The notes: generated from the letters alone by a model not told the origin. 26,559 nucleotides of DNA from Nitrolancea sp040255925 (GCA_040255925.1 JBDZVX010000022.1:1-26559); one strand, 5' to 3'. Shown: positions 1 through 8,420, counted from the first letter of the stretch. Numbers and translations are program-made.

Positions 1-1
1 G

Positions 2-307
2 CTGTTTCAGCAGCGGCTCGAACGGGGGAGCTATCGTGACCTGTTCGATCAGCGGATTGCCGGCGTGATTGCTCGCGCCGGAAGCGAGGGATCGCTGAAT
101 GATGAGATCGGGGCGCTGCGGCTAGTGCTGGCCCGGGTCCTGGCTGAGGAGGAAGACCCGGCGCGACTTGCGACCAGCATTCCACGGATCGTGGACGCGG
201 TGGTCCGGGCGGTTCGAGCGCAGCGGACACTCAGCGGGAGCATGGCCGAGGATCTGACCGAAGCGCTGACCCAGATGCTTATCGAGCTGGGGCTCGGGGA
301 GGAATGA
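2..307 (+). CDS. Small helical phage-cluster protein, 5' end cut by window
   Basis: The reading frame is open from the first bases of the window, so I treat this as a partial gene, although a GTG at 65 could start an 80-residue version. The visible 101 residues are charged and almost entirely alpha-helical by eye (rich in R, E, A and L). A run near the middle (SLNDEIGALRLVLARVL) reads like an amphipathic helix. It precedes a short membrane-anchored protein, with an ATGA stop/start overlap at 304-307, and belongs to the same unidirectional phage-type block. Position and size would fit a small terminase or DNA-packaging helper, but I recognise no diagnostic motif and leave the function open. 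Confidence 0.6.
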   Translation: MFQQRLERGSYRDLFDQRIAGVIARAGSEGSLNDEIGALRLVLARVLAEEEDPARLATSIPRIVDAVVRAVRAQRTLSGSMAEDLTEALTQMLIELGLGEE

Positions 308-570
308 TGCGTGAACCAGTCAACCCGGCAGGAAAGCAGCGGGATGGGATGCGGAGCGGGGCCGCGCTGAAACATCTACTTGCCCGGACCGGCGGTCCGG
401 ATGGGGTGGATCTGGAGCCGGGCTGCGCGTATGGCGTCGTGACGCGCACGATGGTCCAGGACCTGACGCACGAGCTGCGGGAGATCAAGGGACGGGTCAA
501 TCAGCTCCTCTTCCTGACCATCGGCACGATCATTCTGGAGGTCATGTTCCGGATCACCGGTCTCGGGTGA
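304..570 (+). CDS. Small C-terminally membrane-anchored protein of the phage block
   Basis: This 88-residue protein starts inside the stop of the gene before it (ATGA), which suggests translational coupling. The N-terminal two thirds are soluble. A short helix (DLTHELREIKGRVNQLL) leads straight into one hydrophobic segment at about residues 66-86 that ends the protein. This helix-plus-tail-anchor layout resembles XhlA-like, holin-associated phage proteins. The next gene encodes a multi-span membrane protein of holin size, so a role with the holin is reasonable. This is inferred from architecture only; there is no catalytic motif. Confidence 0.55.
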   Translation: MMREPVNPAGKQRDGMRSGAALKHLLARTGGPDGVDLEPGCAYGVVTRTMVQDLTHELREIKGRVNQLLFLTIGTIILEVMFRITGLG

Positions 571-641
571 GCGCGCTCACGGAGTTGGGGGCGGGGCCGG
601 GGATGAATGCTGGATGTGGTGAGCAGGATAGGGGGCTGATG

Positions 642-932
642 ATGACGGATATCGAAGTATTCGGCGGGGTCAGCGCGGTGGGATTCATCGTGGCGGTGAC
701 CGCGGCGACGACGCAATTCGGCTTGCCACGGCGGTACGCACCGGCCTACGCGGTGCTGATCGGGATCGTGCTGCTGGTGATCTACACGCTGGTGGACGGC
801 AAGACGGCAATGCCGGATGTGGCGGAGGCGGTGGTGCTGGGGATCTGGCTGGGCTTGACCGCGGTTGGCAGTCATAGTCTGGTGACCCATAGCGGTGGCT
901 GGCGACCGGACGCGCCAGTGGACACGATGTAG
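642..932 (+). CDS. Holin-like small membrane protein
   Basis: The frame is open from a GTG at 567, but I prefer the ATG at 642. It has a G-rich ribosome site (GGGGG at 631-635) six bases upstream, and the extra N-terminal residues look non-coding. The resulting 96-residue protein has three hydrophobic stretches (roughly residues 6-22, 32-52 and 60-80) separated by short polar loops, which is the size and topology of phage holins. Holins form membrane lesions that let an endolysin reach the wall, and an amidase lysin is encoded at the far end of this block (8417-9229). A structural membrane role cannot be excluded. Confidence 0.55.
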   Translation: MTDIEVFGGVSAVGFIVAVTAATTQFGLPRRYAPAYAVLIGIVLLVIYTLVDGKTAMPDVAEAVVLGIWLGLTAVGSHSLVTHSGGWRPDAPVDTM

Positions 933-971
933 GGGAGTGGCCCTGTGCCCTTTGGTGGAAGGAGTGGGCAG

Positions 972-1418
972 ATGGACGATGACATGGGCATGCCGGTGGG
1001 CGGCGAAGGGTTGGATGCTGGGGTAGTGCCCGGCGCGACGGCCGTGCCGGGACCGGGAGACTCAGCCGAGGTGTTGGGGAAGGTGCGGGCATTGATTGTC
1101 GGCGCGATTCCGGATCTGGTGCCGGAGCTTCTGGTGGGGGACAGCGTGGAGGCGCTGGTGGCGAGCGTCGAACCGGCCAAGCAGGCGTACCAGCGGATCG
1201 TCGAACAGATGCGTGCCGGTTCCGCTGGATCTGTCACGGATGCGGCAAGCCAGGCACCGACCGGGGCGAATGTGAGCACTCCAACCGCCGCGGATAGGGG
1301 CGCGACCCCACCGGCGATTCCGGCCGGGCAGCCGGGACGGCAGCGGGCGAGCCTGGAATTGGATGGGCTAAGCGCGAGCGCGAAGATCGCCGAGGGGCTA
1401 CGCCGGAGGAGCGGGTAG
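972..1418 (+). CDS. Probable capsid scaffold-like protein
   Basis: I start this gene at the ATG at 972, preceded by AAGGAG at 959-964, and not at the GTG at 945. The 148-residue product begins with a Met/Asp/Gly-rich stretch. It then has a helical middle (about residues 35-85) and a low-complexity tail rich in Ala, Pro, Thr and Ser, ending in a basic segment (IAEGLRRRSG). It lies directly upstream of the major capsid gene, where tailed phages usually encode the scaffold. A helical, low-complexity protein with a basic C-terminus fits that role, since scaffolds often bind capsid through a basic C-terminal helix. The call rests on position and composition; I see no family signature. Confidence 0.45.
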   Translation: MDDDMGMPVGGEGLDAGVVPGATAVPGPGDSAEVLGKVRALIVGAIPDLVPELLVGDSVEALVASVEPAKQAYQRIVEQMRAGSAGSVTDAASQAPTGANVSTPTAADRGATPPAIPAGQPGRQRASLELDGLSASAKIAEGLRRRSG

Positions 1419-1486
1419 GGCAAGTTCGTGTGTTTGCCCCCGTGGAGCGCCATAGAGGCGGCGCGGGAAGGGGATGAGGAGGAACG

Positions 1487-2374
1487 ATGGCACTGACGCA
1501 AGTGGAGGCGGCGAAGCTGACGCAGGATCTGGTGCTGCGCGGCGTGATTGAGACGGTCGTCAAGGACAGCAGCATTCTCCAGGTGTTGCCGTTCATGGAG
1601 GTGGTAGGCAGCGGGGTCACCTACAACCGGGAGAAGACGTTGCCGGCGGCGGCATTCTACGACCCCGGTGACACCTGGACTGAAGCGACACCAACCATTG
1701 ATCAGATCACGGCGGGACTGAAGATCATCGGCGGTGATGCCGATGTCGATAACTTCCTGCAGCAGACCTATGCCAATCCGAACGATCTTGAGGCGACGGT
1801 GATCGAGAGCCGGGCCAAGAGCGTGGCGCACAAATTTAGCGACGCATTCTACAACGGTGACAGCGCGGTCGATGTGAAGAGCTTCGATGGACTGGCAAAG
1901 GCGGTACCGGGAAGCCAGACGAAGACGGCTGGGGTGAATGGCGCGGCGCTCGACCTGGATATGGTCGATGAACTGATCGACATGGTGAGGCCGGGGCGGC
2001 CAGATGCGCTGCTGATGCATAAGCGGACCCGGCGGAAGCTGAGCAGCCTGCGGCGAGCCAGCGGGACGGTACTGGAGACATCGGTGCTGGCGTTTGGCCA
2101 GCACGTGGTGATGTACGACGGTATTCCCATCCTGGTGGACGACTTCATCCCGATTGATGAGACGCAGGGGACGAGCGGCGCGGTCTGCTCGTCGATCTAC
2201 GCGGTGAAATTTGGTCCGGAAGGGGTCATGGGTCTGGAGAACGGTGGGATTCAGGTCGAAGAAGTGGGCGAACTCGAGACGAAGGATGCCACACGGCATC
2301 GGATCAAGTGGTATGTGGCAATCGCGCTCTTGAGCGAGCTCGGCGTGGCGCGGCTGTCAGGGATCACGGGATAA
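1487..2374 (+). CDS. Major capsid protein (HK97-fold type, inferred)
   Basis: This 295-residue protein has a strong ribosome site (GAGGAGGAAC) just before the ATG. It opens with a helix (LTQVEAAKLTQDLVLRGV) followed by SSILQVLPFMEVVGSGVTYN, the pattern of phage major capsid proteins in which an N-terminal arm leads into the E-loop. Later segments (FSDAFYNGD, ALLMHKRTRRKLSSLRR, GIPILVDDFI) match the A-domain and P-domain pattern of capsid proteins of about 300 residues: a non-specific substrate-free fold with a long helix and a beta-rich C-terminus. It sits after the scaffold-like gene and before head-completion genes. I assign the role confidently, the exact fold family less so. Confidence 0.8.
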   Translation: MALTQVEAAKLTQDLVLRGVIETVVKDSSILQVLPFMEVVGSGVTYNREKTLPAAAFYDPGDTWTEATPTIDQITAGLKIIGGDADVDNFLQQTYANPNDLEATVIESRAKSVAHKFSDAFYNGDSAVDVKSFDGLAKAVPGSQTKTAGVNGAALDLDMVDELIDMVRPGRPDALLMHKRTRRKLSSLRRASGTVLETSVLAFGQHVVMYDGIPILVDDFIPIDETQGTSGAVCSSIYAVKFGPEGVMGLENGGIQVEEVGELETKDATRHRIKWYVAIALLSELGVARLSGITG

Positions 2375-2381
2375 AGGGAAA

Positions 2382-2451
2382 ACCCTCACCCCGTTCTCCG
2401 GGCAGGCACGGGGGCCTGCCCCTACCAATCGGGGAACGTAGGGACGAGGGT
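2382..2451. repeat. Nested palindromic repeat after the capsid gene
   Basis: A perfect 8-bp inverted repeat (GGGCAGGC at 2400-2407 with GCCTGCCC at 2414-2421) lies inside a longer imperfect one: ACCCTC at 2382-2387 with GAGGGT at 2446-2451, and CGTTCTCC opposite GGGGAACG. It could fold as a long stem and attenuate transcription after the capsid gene. The GGCAGGC/GCCTGCC core also recurs at 5038-5068, and related sequence lies at 6557-6590, so I read it as a dispersed palindromic repeat and not a dedicated phage terminator. Confidence 0.6.
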
Positions 2452-2479
2452 CGTTTTGCATCTGGGGGTGAGGGCGTCG

Positions 2480-2908
2480 ATGGGGTTGGTCTGGGAGGCG
2501 AGCGGGGAGGAAGTCACGCGGCCGGATGAGACACGCGCGGCGGTGGCCGATGAGGGGCGCGATCTGGATGAGCGTGTGCGCTTTCAGTACCAGCGGGTGG
2601 CGTTGGACGATGGGGTAGGCAACGTCTCGTACGGGCCGGTCGATTACACCCCGGCCGGGCAACGCGTAGACCTGCCGCAAAACGCGCGGTTCACGGTGGA
2701 GTTCAAAGAGATCGTGTACGAGGTCTGGCGGACGATGACCGATAGCCGGGTGACGGCGGGGTGCCGGGCGCTGCATGGGCAGGTGAACCGTGTCGGCGCC
2801 GGGCCATATCCGCCGCTGCATCCGGGCTGCCGGTGTTACCGGGCCTATCACCACAGCGAGTGGGTGAGCCGGGATACCGTGGGCGGCGGCCGAGTCTACG
2901 ACATCTAG
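2480..2908 (+). CDS. Minor head protein fragment (phage head morphogenesis C-terminus)
   Basis: I use the ATG at 2480, which has GGGGGTGAGG six bases upstream; a TTG at 2456 would add eight residues. The 142-residue product ends with a Cys/His-rich segment (VTAGCRALHG, then PLHPGCRCYRA). This is the hallmark of the C-terminus of phage head-morphogenesis (Mu gpF/SPP1 gp7-like) proteins, where HPxCRC closes the domain. Those proteins normally run to 250-450 residues and follow the portal gene. Here only the C-terminal type of domain is present and it follows the capsid gene. It is either a naturally short form or a truncated relic. Confidence 0.6.
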   Translation: MGLVWEASGEEVTRPDETRAAVADEGRDLDERVRFQYQRVALDDGVGNVSYGPVDYTPAGQRVDLPQNARFTVEFKEIVYEVWRTMTDSRVTAGCRALHGQVNRVGAGPYPPLHPGCRCYRAYHHSEWVSRDTVGGGRVYDI

Positions 2909-2940
2909 GGGGCTGTTCAGGATAGTGGGGGTGGTGAGTG

Positions 2941-3549
2941 ATGGTGACGCGGGGTGAGGTGCGGGACCGGGTGCGGCTGCGCTTGGAGGATACTGGTGTT
3001 GCCACGCTCTGGAACGATGCCGAGGTGCTGGAGGGGCTGCGCTGGATGCTGGATGAGTACAGCGCCAGGTGGCCTCGTGAGGGCCGGCAATCGGTCGCGG
3101 CGCTTGGTGGGGAGCAGGAGCTGCCGGTGCCGGCGGGCGCGCTCCGGGTGGCGCGGGTGGTTGATCCAGCCGGGCGGGTGGTCATGCCACGATCGGGAAT
3201 CCCGGCCGGCTATGTGGCGGATGAAGCGCCGGCCTGGGAGTCGTGGGGAGGGATGCTGGTGTTTACCCAGCCGCTGGCAGCCGGCGACTACACCATCTGG
3301 GGCGAGTGGCCGTGGACGTTTCCAGCGGCGGATGGGGAGGAGTTCCCGGTTCCGGAGGGTGATGTGACCTTGATCGTAGCCGGCGCGGCCTGCTGGTGTC
3401 TCGATTTCCGCGCGATGGAGGAGTGGAAACGGGGCGCGATTCCTCGGGGCTATGAGCAACGGGTGAGCGCGGCGAAGGCGGAATACCGGCGGCAACTCGA
3501 CGCACGGAGACGACGGGTTACGGTGGGGCGAGTTCATGCCAGTGGCTAA
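2941..3549 (+). CDS. Head-tail connector / adaptor-like protein
   Basis: The 202-residue protein begins with a helical bundle region (VTRGEVRDRVRLRLED, then a tryptophan-containing DAEVLEGLRWMLDEY). This resembles the N-terminal helices of gp6/gp15-type head-completion adaptors, whose first motif is usually a V+..V+.RL.D..... W.D.E+. pattern. A beta-rich middle follows, then a basic C-terminal helix (KAEYRRQLDARRRR). It overlaps the terminase gene by 14 bp, so the two are probably co-translated. The function is inferred from the N-terminal pattern and the position among capsid genes. Confidence 0.55.
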   Translation: MVTRGEVRDRVRLRLEDTGVATLWNDAEVLEGLRWMLDEYSARWPREGRQSVAALGGEQELPVPAGALRVARVVDPAGRVVMPRSGIPAGYVADEAPAWESWGGMLVFTQPLAAGDYTIWGEWPWTFPAADGEEFPVPEGDVTLIVAGAACWCLDFRAMEEWKRGAIPRGYEQRVSAAKAEYRRQLDARRRRVTVGRVHASG

Positions 3550-5008
3550 GGGGCTTGCTCCTCGGGCTGGTCTGCGGCGGCTGCTTTCCGATATCGGCAC
3601 GTTTAGCCGGCTGATCTGGCCGGCCTACGCGCTGCGGGGCTACCAGCTTGGCCCGGCGCGGGCGGTGGTGGCGGCGGTGCGCGGGGGCGTGCCGCAACGG
3701 GAATTCGTGCTGATGTTCAGCCGGCAGAGCGGGAAGGATGAACTCCTCGCCCAGGTCGTCGCTTACCTGCTCGTGCTCTACCAGCATCGCGGCGGCTCGG
3801 TCGTGATCGCGCTTCCGACACTGCGGCCTCAGGCGGTGATCGCGCGCGATCGCCTCGCGGAACGGCTCAACGCGCCACGGCTGCGAGCGCTGGGGGTGCG
3901 GGCACGGGTGCGGGATGGGTTTATCGTGGAGGTCGGCAAGGCCAGCGCGCACTTCCTCTCCGGCGCGCCAACGGCCAACACGCGCGGCAAGACGGCCTCC
4001 CTCCTGCTGGTCGGCAACGAATCGCAGGATCTCGACGTGGATCGGTGGGACTCGGTATTTTCACCGATGGGCGCCAGCACCGATGCCGTGGGGCTGTGGC
4101 TGGGAACGCCCTGGACGGCCGCTACGCTGCTTTCGCGCCAGCGGCGGCACGTGGAGTCGTTGGAAGCCACCGACACGCAAGGACGGGCCTATATCGTCCC
4201 TTGGCGGGCCGTTGCCGCCGAGCTTCCGGCCTATGGGCGGTACGTGGAACGGCAACAAGCGCTCTTGGGTGCCGAGCATCCCTTCATCAAGACGGAATAC
4301 GAGCTGCACGAGCTGGACGGCGAAGGGGGCCTCTTCCCGGCGAGCCGGCGCGGGCAGATGGCGGGCGAGCATGCACCACTGGCGCGCGGCGCTGCCGGCG
4401 AAACGTACGCGCTCTTGCTGGACGTGGCCGGCGAGGAGGAGCAGATCGAGGGGGTGAAGGCGTACGACCCAACGGCGCGACGGGACAGTACGGCGCTGAC
4501 GGTGGTCCGTGTGGTCACTGGTGAGGAACGGCCGCGCTTTGAGGTGGTGCGGCGGTACCTGTGGACGGGGACGAAACACACGGCGCTCTACGATCAGATT
4601 CGCGACTTGGCGAAGAACGTCTGGCGGGCGCGCTATGTGGTGGTGGACGCGACCGGCATCGGGGCGGGGTTGGCGAGCTTCCTCCGCGCGGCGCTCGGTG
4701 AACGGGTGGTGATCCCGTTCGTGTTCGGCCTGGCGAGCAAGAGCAAGCTGGGGTGGGATTTCCTCGGGATCATCGACAGCGGGCGGTACAAGGACTATGC
4801 CGGCGGCGATGACGAAGCCTCGGAGCTTGTCGGGATCTTCTGGCGGCAGGTGGCGGCGTGCACCTACGAGGTGCGGCCGGGGCCGGGGCGGCTGATGAGC
4901 TGGTCGGTACCGGACGTGCGTACGCATGATGACCTACTCCTGAGCGCGGCACTGGTGGCGGTGCTCGACGAGCAGGATTGGCGGCCACGGCGGGCGGTCG
5001 GGCGGTAG
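3536..5008 (+). CDS. terL: Phage terminase large subunit
   Basis: This 490-residue protein is the ATP-driven DNA-packaging motor with a headful or site-specific nuclease domain. A Walker A-like motif is at about residues 61-69 (FSRQSGKDE, the divergent RQSGK form usual in terminases). A Walker B/catalytic acid motif is at 157-165 (LLVGNESQD). The coupling segment GLWLGTPW follows at about 186-193. The C-terminal RNase H-like nuclease carries its acidic residues in ALLLDVAGE, in VVVDATGIG and near the end in DDLLLSAALVA. Length and domain order are complete, so it appears intact. Its place between capsid/connector genes and portal is unusual, since terminase and portal normally precede the capsid genes. 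Confidence 0.88.
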   Translation: MPVAKGLAPRAGLRRLLSDIGTFSRLIWPAYALRGYQLGPARAVVAAVRGGVPQREFVLMFSRQSGKDELLAQVVAYLLVLYQHRGGSVVIALPTLRPQAVIARDRLAERLNAPRLRALGVRARVRDGFIVEVGKASAHFLSGAPTANTRGKTASLLLVGNESQDLDVDRWDSVFSPMGASTDAVGLWLGTPWTAATLLSRQRRHVESLEATDTQGRAYIVPWRAVAAELPAYGRYVERQQALLGAEHPFIKTEYELHELDGEGGLFPASRRGQMAGEHAPLARGAAGETYALLLDVAGEEEQIEGVKAYDPTARRDSTALTVVRVVTGEERPRFEVVRRYLWTGTKHTALYDQIRDLAKNVWRARYVVVDATGIGAGLASFLRAALGERVVIPFVFGLASKSKLGWDFLGIIDSGRYKDYAGGDDEASELVGIFWRQVAACTYEVRPGPGRLMSWSVPDVRTHDDLLLSAALVAVLDEQDWRPRRAVGR

Positions 5009-5036
5009 ATCCTTCATGATCGGCGCGATCAGGTGT

Positions 5037-5156
5037 GGGCAGGCGCAGGGGCAGACACGGGGCCTGCCTCGATTGCGTGCGTGGTCATCCTGAAGCCGCA
5101 GCCGAAGGATCTTTTCCCCTGTCGTTACGGAAAGATCCTTCGCTCCGCTCAGGATG
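5037..5156. repeat. Composite palindromic repeat between terminase and portal
   Basis: The first part repeats the GGCAGGC/GCCTGCC core (5038-5044 with 5062-5068) seen after the capsid gene. The second part is a long imperfect inverted repeat: CATCCTGAAGC...GAAGGATCTTT (about 5086-5114) pairs with AAAGATCCTTCG...CAGGATG (about 5131-5156) around a loop of about 16 bases. The CATCCTGA..GAAGGATC palindrome is a dispersed type widely seen in bacterial intergenic DNA; a decayed relative is at 18513-18583. It is read through by an open frame that joins the portal gene, but I consider it non-coding. Confidence 0.7.
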
Positions 5157-5182
5157 GCGAAGGGATGGAAGGGTGGCGGGCT

Positions 5183-6556
5183 ATGGTAACCGTGGGACCG
5201 GCGAACCTGGCGGACTGGCTGCAGGGGCAGGACGCGGAGCGAATGAGCCGTTACCGGGATCTGCTGGACTTCTACGAGGGTCGCCAGTGGTTGCGCCGGC
5301 GGCGAACCGGGGAGACCCAACTGACGGTCAACTACGCGCGGGCGCTGGTGCGGAAGGTGGCGAGCTACGTGTTCCCCAAACCGGTGGTCTTCAGCGTACC
5401 TGCGGCTGAGGGCTTGAGCGACGTGGTGGCGGCACGGGCGGAACGGCTGCTGAACGAGCTTCACGCGCAGCAGGAGTTGCACAGCCTGGATTTCCAGACG
5501 CTGGTGGATGCGGCGGTGCTGGGTGATGGGGCGTTCAAGGTGACCTGGGACCCGGTCGCGGCCGGGCCGGTGGTGACGGCGGTCGATCCGGCGACCCTCT
5601 GGGCCTATGCGGCACCGGACAACGTGCGGCGGCTGACGCGCGTGTTGCAGCGGTACACCTTGCCGGTGAACCAGGCGGAGGAACTATTCGGTCTGGATGG
5701 GGGCGGCGGGGCAAAGGGCTTGGTGCGGGTGGTGGAGGACTGGCGCGCTGACCGGGTGATCATCGAGGCGGGCGGAAAGATCGTACGGGATGAGGTGAAT
5801 GCGTACGAGTGGATTCCCTACGTGATCTTCCCGAACCTGAGCCGTCCACATCAAATTTGGGGAGAAAGTGACCTGACGGACCTGTTGGATGTCTGCCGTG
5901 AGCTGAACCGACGGTTGACGGTGCTGGCCCGGATTCTCCAGGTGAGCGGGAATCCGATTGTGGTGTTGGAGAATGTGACGGGATCGGACGGCATCCGGGC
6001 GGATGAGGGCTCGATCTGGGAACTGCCGCAGGATAGCCGGGCCTACCTGCTGGACATGCTGCAGGGTGGCGGGGTGCGGCTGCACATTGAGTATGTCGAG
6101 CTGCTCTACCGGGTGCTGCACGATCTGGCGGAAACGCCGCGTAGCAGCTTCGGCGATAGCGGGCGAGCGCTTTCGGGGGCGGCGTTGGAAGTGGAGATTC
6201 AGCCGCTGGTGCAGAAGGTCCAACGGAAGCGGCGAGTCTGGGAAGGCGTCTACCAGCGCCGGAACGCGATGTTGCTGGATCTCCTGGAGCGGTTCGGTGG
6301 CGAAGATTTGGGCGGGACGCGCCGGACGGCGGTGCTCTGGCCGGAGATCTTGCCGAGCGATTTCACGGATTTGGTGCGAGCGGAAGCGCGGCTCGTGAGC
6401 GCGCGGATCCATAGCCGGCGGACGGCGATGCAGGCGTTGGGGCAGGAAGACCCAGATCTGGAGCTGAGCCGTGTGCTGGAGGAGGTACGGATGCTCGGCG
6501 AGACCGCCGCTGAGATGCCGGTGGATGATACCGGCGGTGGCGGTCTGACGGAATGA
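5183..6556 (+). CDS. Phage portal protein (SPP1 gp6-like)
   Basis: The frame is open from 5033, but its first 50 codons lie in the palindromic repeat. I start at the ATG at 5183 (GGAAGGG about 10 bases upstream), giving 457 residues; 5165 is an alternative. The N-terminus (RYRDLLDFYEGRQW, then TVNYARALVRKVASYVF) is the signature of SPP1-type portals, where a YxxxL.FY.G.. motif is followed by NY...+V...v.Y.. . The central region (VDPATLWAY, YEWIPYVIFPN, GESDLTDLLDVCRELNRRL) and the GSALSG-like loop (GRALSGAALEVE) also fit. The portal is the dodecameric ring through which terminase pumps DNA. Length is normal and no frame disruption is visible. Confidence 0.85.
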   Translation: MVTVGPANLADWLQGQDAERMSRYRDLLDFYEGRQWLRRRRTGETQLTVNYARALVRKVASYVFPKPVVFSVPAAEGLSDVVAARAERLLNELHAQQELHSLDFQTLVDAAVLGDGAFKVTWDPVAAGPVVTAVDPATLWAYAAPDNVRRLTRVLQRYTLPVNQAEELFGLDGGGGAKGLVRVVEDWRADRVIIEAGGKIVRDEVNAYEWIPYVIFPNLSRPHQIWGESDLTDLLDVCRELNRRLTVLARILQVSGNPIVVLENVTGSDGIRADEGSIWELPQDSRAYLLDMLQGGGVRLHIEYVELLYRVLHDLAETPRSSFGDSGRALSGAALEVEIQPLVQKVQRKRRVWEGVYQRRNAMLLDLLERFGGEDLGGTRRTAVLWPEILPSDFTDLVRAEARLVSARIHSRRTAMQALGQEDPDLELSRVLEEVRMLGETAAEMPVDDTGGGGLTE

Positions 6557-6641
6557 CCGGGCACCTGTGCCTGCCTTGGTAGGCCCGTGCCTGCTCTTAA
6601 CCGATGCCGCCGGTTTCGCTATCCAGGGGGGAGAGGAACGG

Positions 6642-8420
6642 ATGGACGTATACGACGTCCGTATCGCCGGGGATGGCTACATGGTGAAGGCTGGCACCTA
6701 TCGACGGGAACAGGATGGGGTGGCGGAATCGCGGCTGGCGCGGGTGCGGATGAACGACTTTTACGGGGGCCAGCAGCGGGCGGCGCAACTGGAGCGGGAC
6801 AAGATCTGGCGCGGCTGCGCGGCCTGGCCGGCCTACGACAGCCAGGGGATTAGCGCGGGGCCTGGGCGGATCGACTACAGCGAGACGGTGGCGGCGCCTG
6901 ACCAGTACGACCCGAAGGAGCGCTCCTGGTCGGTGGCGGCTGATGGCGTGGTCTATGTGATCCAGCAAAAGCGGCTGTATAAAGTCACCAAAGACCTGAA
7001 TGGCGCCTATACCGGCTTGTCGTATATCGGGGCATTCGCGAATCCGGCGGTAGACGTGGCGCTGGTGGGGACGCGGATCGTGGTTGCGCACGGGGCGCTG
7101 GGCAACTGCGGGACCTACCGGACCGATACCGGGGTGTTCAGCACGAGTGAGGTCGGGAAGATGGCGGACCTGGTGTGCACCTTTCAAGGGGTGCTGGCGC
7201 TGCATGAGCCATCGGCCACGGCCTCGGCGTACCGGCTGCAACTGGCGAGCAGCGCTACGAGCTGGCCACCGGCGTGGAACCTGATGAGCCTGGACTCGGC
7301 GATAAAGAAGCTGTTCCTGCATGACGGGGACATGTGGGTCTTTACCGAGCTGACGGCGGGGCGGGTGACCGGTTACACGGCGTTCAACGCGGAAGCGAGC
7401 ATGCCGCGCACGGCGGCGCCGGATGACCTGACCTGGGTGATCGGCCATAACGGGCGGCTCTACCTGTGGCTGGGGAACGAAGTGCACCTGTTCAACAAGA
7501 GCAAAGGGGAGTTTGAGCCGGCCGGACTGCGCGGGCGGGCGACGTACGGGGCCTGCTCGGTGGGACGGTGGTTCGTGGTCTGCATCGAGGGGGAGCAGAC
7601 CGGGAAGACGGAGCTCTGGGGGCATGATGGGCGGGGCTGGTGGATGATCGACAGTGAGGAGGAATCGGGGTCCCTGATTCGCTGGCCAGTGGGAGTGAAC
7701 GGGGCGGCGGATAACGTGGACGTGCTGACCGGGCGGGGGACGGTGACGAACCAGACATACCTGTACCAGTTCTTCCGCCGTCCGAGCTATGCCGGGCTCG
7801 CGGCCAGTTGGAGTGTAACGAGCAGCCTGCTGGATGCGAACGACCGGGATCTCGATAAAGCCTGGCGGCGCGTGGGGGCGGAGTTCGCCTGGCCGGATGG
7901 GCGGGGCTCGGCCGATAGTGTGACGGTGACGGTGGAGTACTCGACGAATGCCGGCGCGACCTGGACGACGGCCGGCGTTGAGGACGTGGCGGGGAACGGG
8001 ACGCGGGTTTTCACGGTGGATGGGCTGGCCGCTGCGAATACGATTGGGCGCTTCATCCAGGTGCGGGTAACGGTATCGAGCATTGTGGACTGGTCGCCGG
8101 TGCTGCTGTGCCTGTGGGCGGAAGCAGAAGTGCTGGACGATCCGACGCGGCGCCGGCGCTGGCGGTTCACGGTGCAATGTAAGGACTCGGTGATCCGGCG
8201 GGATGGTGGTGTGGATGTGACCGGGGCGCGGGTGCTGGCGGATCGGTTATGGGGGACCTGGTCAGCCGGCGGCGTGGTGACGTTTCGGGATATTGACTAC
8301 GACCTGACGTCGACGGAGTACACGGCGCGGTTGGTGGATATCGTCGAGAAGATCAGCAAGCCGCGGGACGCCGGGACGTTCGCCGATGGAGAAATCGAGC
8401 TGTCGTTGGTGGAGGTATGA
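6642..8420 (+). CDS. Large virion protein: beta-propeller plus tail-like C-terminal domain
   Basis: I start at the ATG at 6642, preceded by GGAGAGGAACGG, giving 592 residues; the open frame reaches back to 6567. Residues of about 90-370 contain six or more blade-like repeats (for example GVVYVIQQKRLYKV, DGDMWVFTEL, NGRLYLWLGNEVHLFN), suggesting a beta-propeller. Residues of about 400-510 look like a beta-sandwich (SVTVTVEYSTNAGATWTT). The last 90 residues (WRFTVQCKD to IELSLVEV) resemble a phage tail/baseplate domain. It overlaps the lysin start by four bases. Placed right after the portal, it is a candidate receptor-binding or particle-tip protein. The fold calls are by eye. Confidence 0.55.
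   Translation: MDVYDVRIAGDGYMVKAGTYRREQDGVAESRLARVRMNDFYGGQQRAAQLERDKIWRGCAAWPAYDSQGISAGPGRIDYSETVAAPDQYDPKERSWSVAADGVVYVIQQKRLYKVTKDLNGAYTGLSYIGAFANPAVDVALVGTRIVVAHGALGNCGTYRTDTGVFSTSEVGKMADLVCTFQGVLALHEPSATASAYRLQLASSATSWPPAWNLMSLDSAIKKLFLHDGDMWVFTELTAGRVTGYTAFNAEASMPRTAAPDDLTWVIGHNGRLYLWLGNEVHLFNKSKGEFEPAGLRGRATYGACSVGRWFVVCIEGEQTGKTELWGHDGRGWWMIDSEEESGSLIRWPVGVNGAADNVDVLTGRGTVTNQTYLYQFFRRPSYAGLAASWSVTSSLLDANDRDLDKAWRRVGAEFAWPDGRGSADSVTVTVEYSTNAGATWTTAGVEDVAGNGTRVFTVDGLAAANTIGRFIQVRVTVSSIVDWSPVLLCLWAEAEVLDDPTRRRRWRFTVQCKDSVIRRDGGVDVTGARVLADRLWGTWSAGGVVTFRDIDYDLTSTEYTARLVDIVEKISKPRDAGTFADGEIELSLVEV

Noticed and set aside
5033..5182. 50-codon N-terminal extension of the portal gene
   Set aside because: It is composed of a palindromic intergenic repeat, and portal-like sequence begins only at about 5183.
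597..8177. Long minus-strand open frames opposite the phage genes
   Set aside because: They are antisense shadows of high-G+C coding sequence, rich in Arg, Pro and His, without ribosome sites.
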